From VXNE01 sp965205735 (GTDB taxonomy: Bacteria > Pseudomonadota > Gammaproteobacteria > Pseudomonadales > Azotimanducaceae), in NCBI GenBank assembly GCA_965205735.1, contig OZ242179.1, positions 3,720,001-3,784,000 on the forward strand: DNA of 64,000 nt, read 5' to 3'. The stretch's first letter is position 1, and each line of letters starts with the position of its first letter. Positions 52,381-59,997 of the stretch are shown piece by piece. Both the position numbers and the translations under genes were made by a program. The notes beneath the pieces are model-generated. The model was given only the letters and a program-made list of their open reading frames with translations, was not told where the DNA came from and did not search any database.

Positions 52381-53520
52381 TTAGCGCGGTTGTTCGTCGC
52401 GCAGCCAGGCGGCGGGATCGGTCGGACGACCGTTCGCGCGCACCTCGAAGTACAGGCCGCTGACCTCTCGGCCGCCGCTACGTCCCGCCGAAGCGATGGG
52501 TTCGCCGCTTTCGACCCAATCGCCAGCTTGCTTCAGCAGGGCGTCGGCGTTGCCGTAGAGGGACATGTAGCGGTTGCCGTGGTCGACAATGGTGAGCAGC
52601 CCGAACCCGCGTAGCCAATCCGCGAACACGACCCGACCGCCGTGGATCGCATTGATCCTGGTACCGTCGGGTGCGGCGAGATAGATTCCCTCCCACTTGA
52701 GCCTGCCGTCGGCGCGCGACTCGCCGAAGCGGTGCAGAATCCGGCCTGCGACGGGCCAATGCATCCGGCCCTTGCTTGCGGCGAAAGGAGCGGCTTGCGT
52801 TTCGCGCAACTGCTGAACGAGCTCCGCCAGCAGGGCCTCAAGGCGTTTGCGGTCGCGGACGAGTTGATCGCGCAACACCGTTTTGTCTTGCATCTCCCGC
52901 CGCAGGGATGTGACCAACGTTTCTCGCTCGCGGCGGCGTTCGCCGAGCGACGCCGTTCGCAACTTCAATTCGTCTTCTCGCGCCGCCAATACCTGCTCTC
53001 GATCGCGCGTGGCCCGCCCGATCTCGTCGATCTCGCCCAGGGTACGGGCGTACGCGTCGAGGGCGTCGAGCCGCGCCTGCACGAAATAGCGGTGGTAGCG
53101 AACGATCCTGTCGACCGTGTCCGGACTTTCCCGGTTCAGCAGCATCTTGAAGAAACCCGATCCGACGAGTCGATGCGCCGCGCGCACATGGCGCGCTATT
53201 CGACTGGCCTGGTCGATGCGACGCTCCTCTACTTCGCGGCGCTGGTCCACAAGCTGCGCCAGTGAATACTGCGCCTCGGTGATTTCCGTGTTGACACCCC
53301 GGATGCGCCGATTGACGCCGGCGACTTCGTCGTCCGCCCGGGAGATTTCCGCTTGTAGCCGCGACAGACGTTTGTCGGCGTCCTCAAGCCAGGTATTGAG
53401 CGAGTCCAGTTCGCGAGCGACCTCGTCGAGACGCTGTTCGGCGACGGCAGCCTCCGTTTGCGCCTGCGCCACATCGACGGCAAGCAGACACAGGGCGAAG
53501 GCGATGCCCCCAAACCGCAC
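52381..53520 (-). CDS. envC: EnvC-type murein hydrolase activator
   Basis: 379 residues using GTG 53520 (VRFGGIAFALCLLAVDVAQA signal peptide); TTG 53541, overlapping the gpmI stop, is an alternative start. A long coiled coil follows (VARELDSLNTWLEDADKRLS through RDRKRLEALLAELVQQLRET), then a LytM/M23 domain: HWPVAGRILHRFGESRADGR and FEVRANGRPTDPAAWL. The domain lacks the full HxxxD-HxH zinc set (GLYFEVR in place of HLHFEIR), as expected for EnvC, which activates amidases at the septum rather than cutting itself. Confidence 0.88.
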   Translation of the reverse strand: MRFGGIAFALCLLAVDVAQAQTEAAVAEQRLDEVARELDSLNTWLEDADKRLSRLQAEISRADDEVAGVNRRIRGVNTEITEAQYSLAQLVDQRREVEERRIDQASRIARHVRAAHRLVGSGFFKMLLNRESPDTVDRIVRYHRYFVQARLDALDAYARTLGEIDEIGRATRDREQVLAAREDELKLRTASLGERRRERETLVTSLRREMQDKTVLRDQLVRDRKRLEALLAELVQQLRETQAAPFAASKGRMHWPVAGRILHRFGESRADGRLKWEGIYLAAPDGTRINAIHGGRVVFADWLRGFGLLTIVDHGNRYMSLYGNADALLKQAGDWVESGEPIASAGRSGGREVSGLYFEVRANGRPTDPAAWLRDEQPR

Positions 53521-53537
53521 CGCAAGGAACCGGTCCG

Positions 53538-55052
53538 TCAAGCGCGTCGCCGAGCCTGATCGCTGGCGAACAGTGGCCGTCCGGTCATTTCGCGCGGTTG
53601 CGGCAGGCCCATCAGTGCCAGCAATGTCGGCGCGACGTCGCACAACGTGCCGCCGCTGTCGAGCCGGAGCGCCAGCGGACCCAGGTAGAGCAACGGCACC
53701 GGCGCCGACGTATGGGCGGTGTGCGGCTGGTCTCCCTCTCGCATGTGCTCGGCATTGCCGTGGTCGGAAGTGACAAGGCATTGTCCGCCGCTTTTATCGA
53801 GGGCGGACGCGATGCCGCCAAGGCACTCGTCCAAGGTCTCTACCGCGGTGACGGCGGCGTCGAACACGCCGGTATGCGCGACCATGTCGGCGTTGGCGAA
53901 GTTGCAGACGATGGCGTCGTGCTTGTCTTCGTCAATGGCGTCGATCACGCGGCGAGCAACCTCCCGGGCGCGCATTTCCGGCTCGAGGTCGTAGGTCGCG
54001 ACCCGGGGCGATGGCACCAGGATGCGGTCTTCGCCGACGAACGGCTGCTCCCGCCCGCCGGAAAAGAAGAACGTCACGTGGGCGTACTTTTCCGTCTCTG
54101 CGACCCGAAGCTGGCGCTTGCCGAGCTTCTCCAGATGCTCGCCGAAGGTGTTGGTCGGCGTTTGGGGCTCGAAAGCGCACGATGCGTCGATATCGTCCGC
54201 ATAGCGCGTCAACATGACGAAGTCGGCCAGCGCGGGTTCCCGGCTGCGCGAAAAGTCGCGGAAGTCGGGATCCACGAAGGCGCGCGTGAGCTGGCGAGCC
54301 CTATCGGCGCGAAAATTCATGAACACGACGACATCGCCATCCCTGATCGATACGGGCGCCTGGCCGGGAGGGCAAACGAGAGTGGGTTTGACAAATTCGT
54401 CGGTTTCGCCGCGAGCGTAGGCCGCTTGGAGTGCCGATACCGCGTCGTCGAATCGGTGTTCCGCCGCACCCCGCGCCAACAGGTCGAAGGCGGCTTCGAT
54501 GCGGTCCCAGCGACCGTCCCTGTCCATGGCGTAGTAGCGCCCGCACAGCGAAGCGATGCGGCCATCGAACCGGGCGAGACTGGCTGCCGCGCTCTTCGGC
54601 GGCGTGTCTCGGCCGTCCAGGAACGCGTGCAAATGGACCGTGACGCCGGCGTCCGCGGCGAGGTCGATCATGGCCGCGATCTGATCTTCATGGCTATGCA
54701 CGCCGCCCGGCGAGACCAGGCCCATCACATGCAAGGCGGTGCCCGCGGACTTTTCCACGGCTGTGCGAATTACATGATTGTTCCTGAAACTGCCGTCCTC
54801 GATGGCGAGGGCAAGCCGGGAGAGTTCCTGCCGAATGGCGCGGCCGGCGCCGAGATGCATGTGTCCGACCTCGGAATTTCCCATCTGCCCGAAGGGCAGA
54901 CCCACGTCGGTGCCCGATGCGGAGAGCAGGGTTCGGGGCGCGCTGCGCCACCAACGGTCCCAGTTGGGCGTATGCGCGGCATGAATCGCGTTGTGCCGCG
55001 TCGACGCGCTATAACCCCAGCCGTCGAGCACAACGAGTAGCGTTGTCGGCAT
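53538..55052 (-). CDS. gpmI: Phosphoglycerate mutase, 2,3-bisphosphoglycerate-independent
   Basis: 504 residues: MPTTLLVVLDGWGYSASTRH with metal Asp10, the phosphoserine loop GLPFGQMGNSEVGHMHLGAG with Ser60, GLVSPGGVHSHEDQIAAMID, NFRADRARQLTRAF and the C-terminal CLVTSDHGNAEHM. All family motifs are present. Interconverts 3- and 2-phosphoglycerate in glycolysis and gluconeogenesis. First gene of gpmI-envC-ctpA. Divergent from the rhodanese gene. Confidence 0.96.
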   Translation of the reverse strand: MPTTLLVVLDGWGYSASTRHNAIHAAHTPNWDRWWRSAPRTLLSASGTDVGLPFGQMGNSEVGHMHLGAGRAIRQELSRLALAIEDGSFRNNHVIRTAVEKSAGTALHVMGLVSPGGVHSHEDQIAAMIDLAADAGVTVHLHAFLDGRDTPPKSAAASLARFDGRIASLCGRYYAMDRDGRWDRIEAAFDLLARGAAEHRFDDAVSALQAAYARGETDEFVKPTLVCPPGQAPVSIRDGDVVVFMNFRADRARQLTRAFVDPDFRDFSRSREPALADFVMLTRYADDIDASCAFEPQTPTNTFGEHLEKLGKRQLRVAETEKYAHVTFFFSGGREQPFVGEDRILVPSPRVATYDLEPEMRAREVARRVIDAIDEDKHDAIVCNFANADMVAHTGVFDAAVTAVETLDECLGGIASALDKSGGQCLVTSDHGNAEHMREGDQPHTAHTSAPVPLLYLGPLALRLDSGGTLCDVAPTLLALMGLPQPREMTGRPLFASDQARRRA

Positions 55053-55148
55053 CTGCGATCGATTGCACCGGACTGCGAAGGTGCGGGTATTCTATAATAT
55101 TGCGCCTTCCCGCACCCGCCCGAAAGCTTGCGGCATGGATAGGACACG

Positions 55149-55568
55149 ATGGAACAACTCTTTGAATTCATTGGTAATCACTACATCCTGACCGGCATCT
55201 TCGTGGTCTTGATTGGGTTATTCGCCAGGAACGAACTGCAGCGCGGCGGCCGTTCCGTCAGTGCGCAGCAACTTGTCGACCTGATTAATCGCCAGGGCGC
55301 CGTGGTGCTGGACGTGCGGGACAAGAAAGAGTTCGGCGAGGGCCACATCGTCGATGCGATGAACATTCCCCACGCCGCGATCGCCAGCCGCATCGGCGAG
55401 TTGGAAAGACACAAGGTCAAGCCGGTGGTGGTCACCTGCAAGATGGGTCAGCATTCCGGCACGGTGGGGACGCTCCTGCGCAAGGCGGGCTTCGAGAACG
55501 TGGCTCGTCTGCGGGGCGGCATCTCGGAGTGGCGCAATCAGAACCTGCCGGTCGTCAAGGGTTCATGA
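55149..55568 (+). CDS. Membrane-anchored rhodanese-like protein (YibN type)
   Basis: 139 residues. An N-terminal membrane helix (ILTGIFVVLIGLFARNEL) precedes a rhodanese domain with VVLDVRDKKEFGEGHIVDAM and the active loop VVVTCKMGQHSGTVGTLLRK, with Cys97 as sulfur acceptor. It overlaps secB by ATGA (55565-55568). Gammaproteobacteria usually have grxC between these genes; it is absent here. Probable role in sulfur transfer or membrane protein quality control. Confidence 0.9.
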   Translation: MEQLFEFIGNHYILTGIFVVLIGLFARNELQRGGRSVSAQQLVDLINRQGAVVLDVRDKKEFGEGHIVDAMNIPHAAIASRIGELERHKVKPVVVTCKMGQHSGTVGTLLRKAGFENVARLRGGISEWRNQNLPVVKGS

Positions 55569-56038
55569 CGGTGGCCGATCAGCAGGTTGCCGTGCGGGTA
55601 CAGGTCGAGCGGATCTACCTGAAGGATCTCTCGTTCGAGTCGCCCCACGCGCCGCAGGTGTTTGGCAGCGAATGGAAGCCGAACATTCACCTCGACATCA
55701 ACACCGCGGCGAATCGGGTTTCCCAGACCCGCTTCGAGGTGGTTCTCACGGTGACGCTGACGGCCAAGTCGCCGACCGACGAGACCTCGACCGAGCTCAT
55801 CATCGAGGTACAACAGGCTGGGGTTTTTCTCATCGAGGGTGCGGAAGGTCCGGCGCTGGAACGGGTTCTCGCCGTGGTTTGCCCCGATATGCTGTTTCCG
55901 TACGTGCGCGAAGCGGTGGACAACGTCGCGGCGAAGGGCACGTTCCCGCCGTTCATGCTCGCCCCTGTGGACTTCGCTTCGCTCTACCAGCAAGCGTTGC
56001 GGAACAGGGATTCGGCGCGGAGCGACAGCGTCAACTGA
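55565..56038 (+). CDS. secB: Protein-export chaperone SecB
   Basis: 157 residues from ATG 55565: VERIYLKDLSFESPHAPQVF, WKPNIHLDINTAANRVSQTR, FEVVLTVTLTAKS, LIIEVQQAGVFLIEGAEGPA and FPYVREAVDNVAAKGTFPPF, then LAPVDFASLYQQAL. The full SecB sequence pattern is present. It keeps preproteins unfolded and delivers them to SecA. Translationally coupled to the rhodanese gene. Confidence 0.96.
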   Translation: MTVADQQVAVRVQVERIYLKDLSFESPHAPQVFGSEWKPNIHLDINTAANRVSQTRFEVVLTVTLTAKSPTDETSTELIIEVQQAGVFLIEGAEGPALERVLAVVCPDMLFPYVREAVDNVAAKGTFPPFMLAPVDFASLYQQALRNRDSARSDSVN

Positions 56039-56160
56039 CCGCGCGCCTCGCGACCGTATTTCAGTCGGTCGCTCGGGGAGGTCAACGAACCCGGCGGGGG
56101 GAGGGAGGCCGACGGGGAGGGGAGACTGTGGAGCGGACCGAACGCATGCAAGGAGGCTCA

Positions 56161-57741
56161 ATGGAACACGACCGGCTATTCGAGGGCGAGATCAAGCGCA
56201 CCGTGGACGAGTCCACGGTGTCATGGGCCTCCAAACCCTCCGTTCTCAAGCGAAGACCCAATATCGTCATGGTCGTGCTGGACGACGTTGGCTATTCCCA
56301 ACTCGGCTGCTACGGCTCTGATATCGATACTCCCGCCCTGGACAGCCTGGCCGCCGACGGACTGCGCTACGCCAATTTCCACGTCACGCCGCTGTGCTCG
56401 CCAACCCGCACGTGTCTGCTGACGGGCCGCAATCACCACAGCGTCGGCATGGGCCGAGTGGCAGAGATGGTCAACGGGTTCCCCAACACCCGCGGATTCG
56501 TATCGAGGGAGGCGGCGAACCTGGCCGAGATGCTGCGTCCCCACGGCTATCAGACGCTTCCATGGAACAAACGTCTCCTGGGAGCGCCAGCGACCGGGGA
56601 CGGTTGTTCCATGGTCGTCGAGCAGGGCCGGGCCACAGGCGAAGCCGAAGGCGCCGCCTGTGGGGCACTTGCTTCCGGCAAGTGGCACCTGGCGTCCATC
56701 AACGAGACCAGTCCTGCCGGGTCGTACGATCACTGGCCCCTGCAAAGAGGCTTTGACCGCTTCTACGGGTTTCCGGCCGGAGAGACCAACCAGTGGAGCC
56801 CCGAGTTGATTCTCGGCAACGAGCGCATCGAAGTCCCCGACGACGATGGCTACCACCTGTCGGAGGGCATCGTTGACACGGCATGCAAGTGGTTGCGCCA
56901 GCTTGTCTCCGCGGCCCCTGACAAACCGTTCTTTCTCTACGTTGCCTTTGCGGCCGGGCATTCGCCGCATCACGTGCCGCGCGCCTACGCCGACAAGTAC
57001 CGGGGCAAGTTCGACGACGGCTGGGACGCTGCGCGAAGGCGGATCCTGGCGCGGCAGAAGGCATCGGGCCGGTTGCCGCCGGATCAACGTCTGGCGCCGC
57101 GCAATCCCGGCGTGCAGGCGTGGGACGAGCTGGATCCGGAGGAGAAGCGTCTGGCCGCCAGGTTGGAGGAGGTCTTTGCGGGATTCCTCGACCACGCCGA
57201 CGTGCAGATACAGCGGCTCTTCGACCAGATCGACGCGCTCGGCAAGCGCGACGACACCATCGTGCTCGCCATTTCCGACAATGGCGCAAGTCCAGAGGGC
57301 GGTCCCTACGGCACCTACGATCACCAGCGGGCGCGCAATGGCTTGGGCAGCAGTGTCGAGCAGAATCTCGCGCGGCTGGACGACATGGGCGGTCCCCTCA
57401 CCTACAACCACTACCCGTTTGGCTGGGCCATGGCCGGCAACACGCCGTTCAAGCGCTACAAGGCGCATACCTATGCGGGCGGCGTCCGCGCCCCGCTCCT
57501 GATCCGCTGGCCGAACGGCATCCATGCCAAGGGCGAGACGCGCCGGCAGTTCTACCACGTGGTCGACGTGACGCCGACTTTGCTCGATCTCCTTGGCGTT
57601 CCCCTGCCGAGCCACGTCAACGGCGTCTCCCAGATACCGCTCCACGGCACTTCCATGGCACAAAGCCGCCCCCACCGCTGGAGGACTCGCAACGCTGGAG
57701 TTTCCTGGGCGTCACGGGCGCGCGGTAATCCAGCGGGCTAA
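56161..57741 (+). CDS. Arylsulfatase, N-terminal part (gene split by a repeat)
   Basis: 526 codons open from ATG 56161 (GGAGG upstream) to a TAA inside a ~95 bp repeat. Motifs: RPNIVMVVLDDVGYSQLGCY with the metal Asps, FHVTPLCSPTRTCLLTGRNH with formylglycine Cys79, SGKWHLAS, and ISDNGASPEGGPYGTYDHQR. An extra in-frame insertion (about residues 133-169) separates HGYQT from ASGKWHL. The natural protein continues in the frame at 57750-58610. Removing the repeat rejoins HGTSMA to H-T-L-N-D-N-D. The split product lacks its C-terminal subdomain. Confidence 0.85.
   Translation: MEHDRLFEGEIKRTVDESTVSWASKPSVLKRRPNIVMVVLDDVGYSQLGCYGSDIDTPALDSLAADGLRYANFHVTPLCSPTRTCLLTGRNHHSVGMGRVAEMVNGFPNTRGFVSREAANLAEMLRPHGYQTLPWNKRLLGAPATGDGCSMVVEQGRATGEAEGAACGALASGKWHLASINETSPAGSYDHWPLQRGFDRFYGFPAGETNQWSPELILGNERIEVPDDDGYHLSEGIVDTACKWLRQLVSAAPDKPFFLYVAFAAGHSPHHVPRAYADKYRGKFDDGWDAARRRILARQKASGRLPPDQRLAPRNPGVQAWDELDPEEKRLAARLEEVFAGFLDHADVQIQRLFDQIDALGKRDDTIVLAISDNGASPEGGPYGTYDHQRARNGLGSSVEQNLARLDDMGGPLTYNHYPFGWAMAGNTPFKRYKAHTYAGGVRAPLLIRWPNGIHAKGETRRQFYHVVDVTPTLLDLLGVPLPSHVNGVSQIPLHGTSMAQSRPHRWRTRNAGVSWASRARGNPAG
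56557..56670 (+). repeat. In-frame 111 bp palindromic insertion inside the sulfatase
   Basis: Sits between codons for HGYQT and ASGKWHL, which are adjacent in relatives. The first half is bounded by the inverted repeat CCATGGAACAA ... TTGTTCCATGG (56560-56617). The second half has the dyad CCACAGGCG ... CGCCTGTGG. A CTT lies at each junction (56557-56559 and 56668-56670), and the spacing is 111, a multiple of three, so the reading frame is kept and 37 residues are added. Confidence 0.6.
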
Positions 57742-57755
57742 AGGCTTCCATGGCG
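57651..57755 (+). repeat. Dispersed ~95 bp repeat, copy 3, inserted in the sulfatase
   Basis: Bounded by the direct repeat TTCCATGGC (57651-57659 and 57746-57754), 95 bases apart. It contains CCGCTGGAGGACTCGCAACG, the core TTTCCTGGGCGTCACGGGCG, and GTAATCCAGCGGGCTAAAGG. The insertion brings a TAA stop (57739-57741) and shifts the frame by two. One direct-repeat copy plus the rest of the gene restores a continuous sulfatase frame. Confidence 0.85.
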
Positions 57756-58610
57756 CACACGCTGAACGATAACGACGCGGATACCAGAAAGACCATCCAG
57801 TATTTCGAGACGATCGGCCAACGGGCCATTTGGCACCAGGGATGGAAGGCGGTCACTTACCACCATCGCGGCACGAGCTTCGACGATGACGTCTGGGAGC
57901 TCTACCACCTCGATGTGGATCTCGCCGAGATCGACAACCTTGCCGATCAGCATCCCGAAAAACTCACGGAACTCATCGATCTATGGTGGCGCGAAGCCGA
58001 GCGCCACGGCGTCTTGCCGCTGGACGACTTGGTCGGCACGGGCGGCAGCGGCTGGTGGCCGGAACCCGGGAACCGCTGGGTGCTCTACCAGGATGCCGTG
58101 CTGCCGCACTTCTTCCGCGCCGGGCCCAGGGCGCGCGGCGTATCGCATCGCATCACGGCGCGAATCGAACGGCGTTCCACCAACGCCGAGGGCGTGATCA
58201 TTGCGGACGGCGGACGGTTCGGCGGCTGGAGCGTTTTCGTGCTCGGCAACCGGCTCCACTACACCACCAATAGCTTCGGCGACCGGTGTCGCGTGGTGTC
58301 TCGGGTGGCGATCCCGCCGGGTCCGGTCACCCTGCGCGCCGACGTGGTGAGGATCGGAACCGACGAAGGACGCATCCGGTTCTACATCGACGACCAGCCC
58401 GCGGGCGAAGGGATATTGTCTCCCTTCCGCTACCACAACTTCGTCAACGAACCCTTGGACGTCGGTCGCGACAGCCAAACGCCGGTGGACGACGCCTACG
58501 AGTCGCCGTTCGAGTTCCAGGGCAGGATCGTCGATGTCGTTATCGAAGCGTTCGGTAGGGAAGTCCTCGACCAGGAGACACTGCTCGAAGAGTTGATGGC
58601 TACCCAGTAG
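57750..58610 (+). CDS. Arylsulfatase, C-terminal part (downstream of the repeat)
   Basis: 286 residues open from an ATG made within the repeat's end. MAHTLNDNDADTRKTIQYFE and GQRAIWHQGWKAVTYHHRGT are the sulfatase C-terminal subdomain, followed by WELYHLDVDLAEIDNLADQH and a beta-rich extension (VRIGTDEGRIRFYIDDQPAG). It is in frame with the upstream part once the repeat is removed. On its own it has no catalytic site. The split is likely to be null unless the two halves associate. Confidence 0.82.
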   Translation: MAHTLNDNDADTRKTIQYFETIGQRAIWHQGWKAVTYHHRGTSFDDDVWELYHLDVDLAEIDNLADQHPEKLTELIDLWWREAERHGVLPLDDLVGTGGSGWWPEPGNRWVLYQDAVLPHFFRAGPRARGVSHRITARIERRSTNAEGVIIADGGRFGGWSVFVLGNRLHYTTNSFGDRCRVVSRVAIPPGPVTLRADVVRIGTDEGRIRFYIDDQPAGEGILSPFRYHNFVNEPLDVGRDSQTPVDDAYESPFEFQGRIVDVVIEAFGREVLDQETLLEELMATQ

Positions 58611-58640
58611 TCGGAGAGAACTCGTCGTCGCGTCTCGCCC

Positions 58641-58898
58641 TTAATTCGAACCCGGTTCGCCAGCGGGCGCTTTCCCGATGAATCCTTTGAACAGGCCTTC
58701 AAGGCGCGCCATGCGTTCGCGCAGGTCGCCCACGTCCGTGCGCACATCGTGCAGTTCGACACGCACGGCGTTGAGTTCGTTACGCACGCCGTGCAGTCCC
58801 GTCAAGGTCAGGCCGGCCAGCGCCACGCCGACGGCAAGTATCGATACGAGTTCCGCGCTCACGCTCTTGTGACGTCCTGGCTTGCGCAGATGCGTCAT
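58641..58898 (-). CDS. Small membrane-anchored coiled-coil protein
   Basis: 85 residues. One membrane helix (LVSILAVGVALAGLTLTGL) is followed by heptad repeats of the form V-R-x-E-L-x-x and ends GFIGKAPAGEPGSN. Very similar to the next gene (58959-59261) at both ends, so a tandem duplication with different numbers of heptads. A GTG before SAELVS is an alternative start that matches the paralogue. Unknown function; a third relative lies at 46128-46367. Confidence 0.6.
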   Translation of the reverse strand: MTHLRKPGRHKSVSAELVSILAVGVALAGLTLTGLHGVRNELNAVRVELHDVRTDVGDLRERMARLEGLFKGFIGKAPAGEPGSN

Positions 58899-58958
58899 TA
58901 GCTACACACGCATCGTTGTGTTCGGGTAGTAGCGCATTCGGAGTCCGCGTCTCGTCCC

Positions 58959-59261
58959 CTAGTTCGAACCCGGTTCGCCAGCGGGCGCTTTCCCGATGAA
59001 TCCTTCGAACATCTTGATGAATCCTTCGAACAGGCCTTCAAGGCGCGCCACGCGTTCGCGCAGGTCAGCCACGTCCGTGCGCACGGTGTTCATTTCAGAG
59101 CGCACATCGTGCATTTCGGCGCGCACGGTGTTCATTTCAGAGCGCACGGCATGCATTTCGGTACGCACGCCGCGCAGTCCCGTCAAGGTCACGCCGGCCA
59201 GCGCTACGCCGACGGCAAGTATCGATATGAGTTCCGCGCTCACGTTCTCGCCCTCGGTCAT
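58959..59261 (-). CDS. Small membrane-anchored coiled-coil protein, paralogue
   Basis: 100 residues from ATG 59261 (MTEGENVSAELISILAVGVA). The same membrane helix, then five to six 7-residue units (R-T-E-M-H-A-V, R-S-E-M-N-T-V, R-A-E-M-H-D-V, R-S-E-M-N-T-V) and the same GKAPAGEPGSN end as its neighbour, plus a duplicated FEGFI segment. The repeat units are nearly identical at the DNA level, so copy number can change by slippage. GTG 59243 with GAGGG upstream is another possible start. Confidence 0.6.
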   Translation of the reverse strand: MTEGENVSAELISILAVGVALAGVTLTGLRGVRTEMHAVRSEMNTVRAEMHDVRSEMNTVRTDVADLRERVARLEGLFEGFIKMFEGFIGKAPAGEPGSN

Positions 59262-59326
59262 TGATGATGCCGCATTATTGCACATGGGCAGGTGCCTTCC
59301 TGGGCTCGATCTCCGTATTTCGTGTG

Positions 59327-59358
59327 CGAAAAGCTCCCGCTTGAAGCGGGAGCTCTGC
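59327..59358 (-). terminator. Rho-independent terminator of trmL
   Basis: On the minus strand, AGCTCCCGCTTCAAGCGGGA plus GCT forms a long GC-rich stem with a short loop and is followed by TTTTCGC. It lies about 25 bases downstream of the trmL stop. Read on the plus strand it has no T run, so it acts on the minus strand. Confidence 0.75.
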
Positions 59359-59380
59359 GGATGGGCAGCGAAGCGGGAAT

Positions 59381-59836
59381 TCAGTCAAACCCCAACTGAC
59401 GCCACGCTTCGTAGACGGCGATGGCCACGGCATTGGAGAGATTCAGACTGCGGGAATGCGGTCGCATGGGAATGCGCAGCCTTCGCTCTGCCGGAAGACT
59501 GGCGAGCACACGCGCGGGAAGTCCGCGGGTTTCCGGTCCGAACAACAGGGCATCGCCAGCGCGGTAGCGCGGCGCGGTGTGGGGTATCGTTGCCTTCGTG
59601 GTGAAGGCGAAGACACGGTCGGGCCGGACGCTTTCGAGGTAGGCCTCGAGGTTTGGATAGACGCGCACGTCGGCGAACTCGCGGTAGTCAAGTCCCGCGC
59701 GCTTCAGGCGGGCATGGTCGAGTTCGAAACCGAGCGGTTCGATCAGCGCGAGCGGGGCGCCCGTGTTCGCCGCCAGGCGAATGATGCTGCCCGTATTGGG
59801 AGGTATCTCGGGCTCGTATAGGACGATGCCGGGCAT
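59381..59836 (-). CDS. trmL: tRNA (cytidine/uridine-34 2'-O)-methyltransferase
   Basis: 151 residues from ATG 59836 (MPGIVLYEPEIPPNTGSIIR); ATG 59845 would add three residues. SPOUT features: the N-terminal NTG, DHARLKRAGLDYREFADV, LLFGPETRGLP with the knot, and IPMRPHSRSLNLSNAVAIAV with the conserved SLNLSN. It modifies the wobble base of tRNA-Leu species. It ends at a strong terminator and is divergent from the acyl-CoA dehydrogenase. Confidence 0.95.
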   Translation of the reverse strand: MPGIVLYEPEIPPNTGSIIRLAANTGAPLALIEPLGFELDHARLKRAGLDYREFADVRVYPNLEAYLESVRPDRVFAFTTKATIPHTAPRYRAGDALLFGPETRGLPARVLASLPAERRLRIPMRPHSRSLNLSNAVAIAVYEAWRQLGFD

Positions 59837-59997
59837 GGTGTTCATGTATGTTCCCGAATCCACCGCGCGAGCGGATAGGTGGATAATAGCGCTGAGGCGA
59901 GAGGCGTCGCCGACGCGTGGGGGACGATGTTGTTCATGCGTCGAGGATTGTATTCGCGCCAACCCGTGACGATAGCGGTGGGCCCAAAGGAGGGAAT

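Noticed and set aside
53598..55040. 480-codon plus-strand frame over gpmI
   Set aside because: Antisense shadow; gpmI has all catalytic motifs and correct length on the minus strand.
55149..56038. Missing grxC between rhodanese and secB as a notable loss
   Set aside because: Gene order varies among gammaproteobacteria and grxC may lie elsewhere; not informative by itself.
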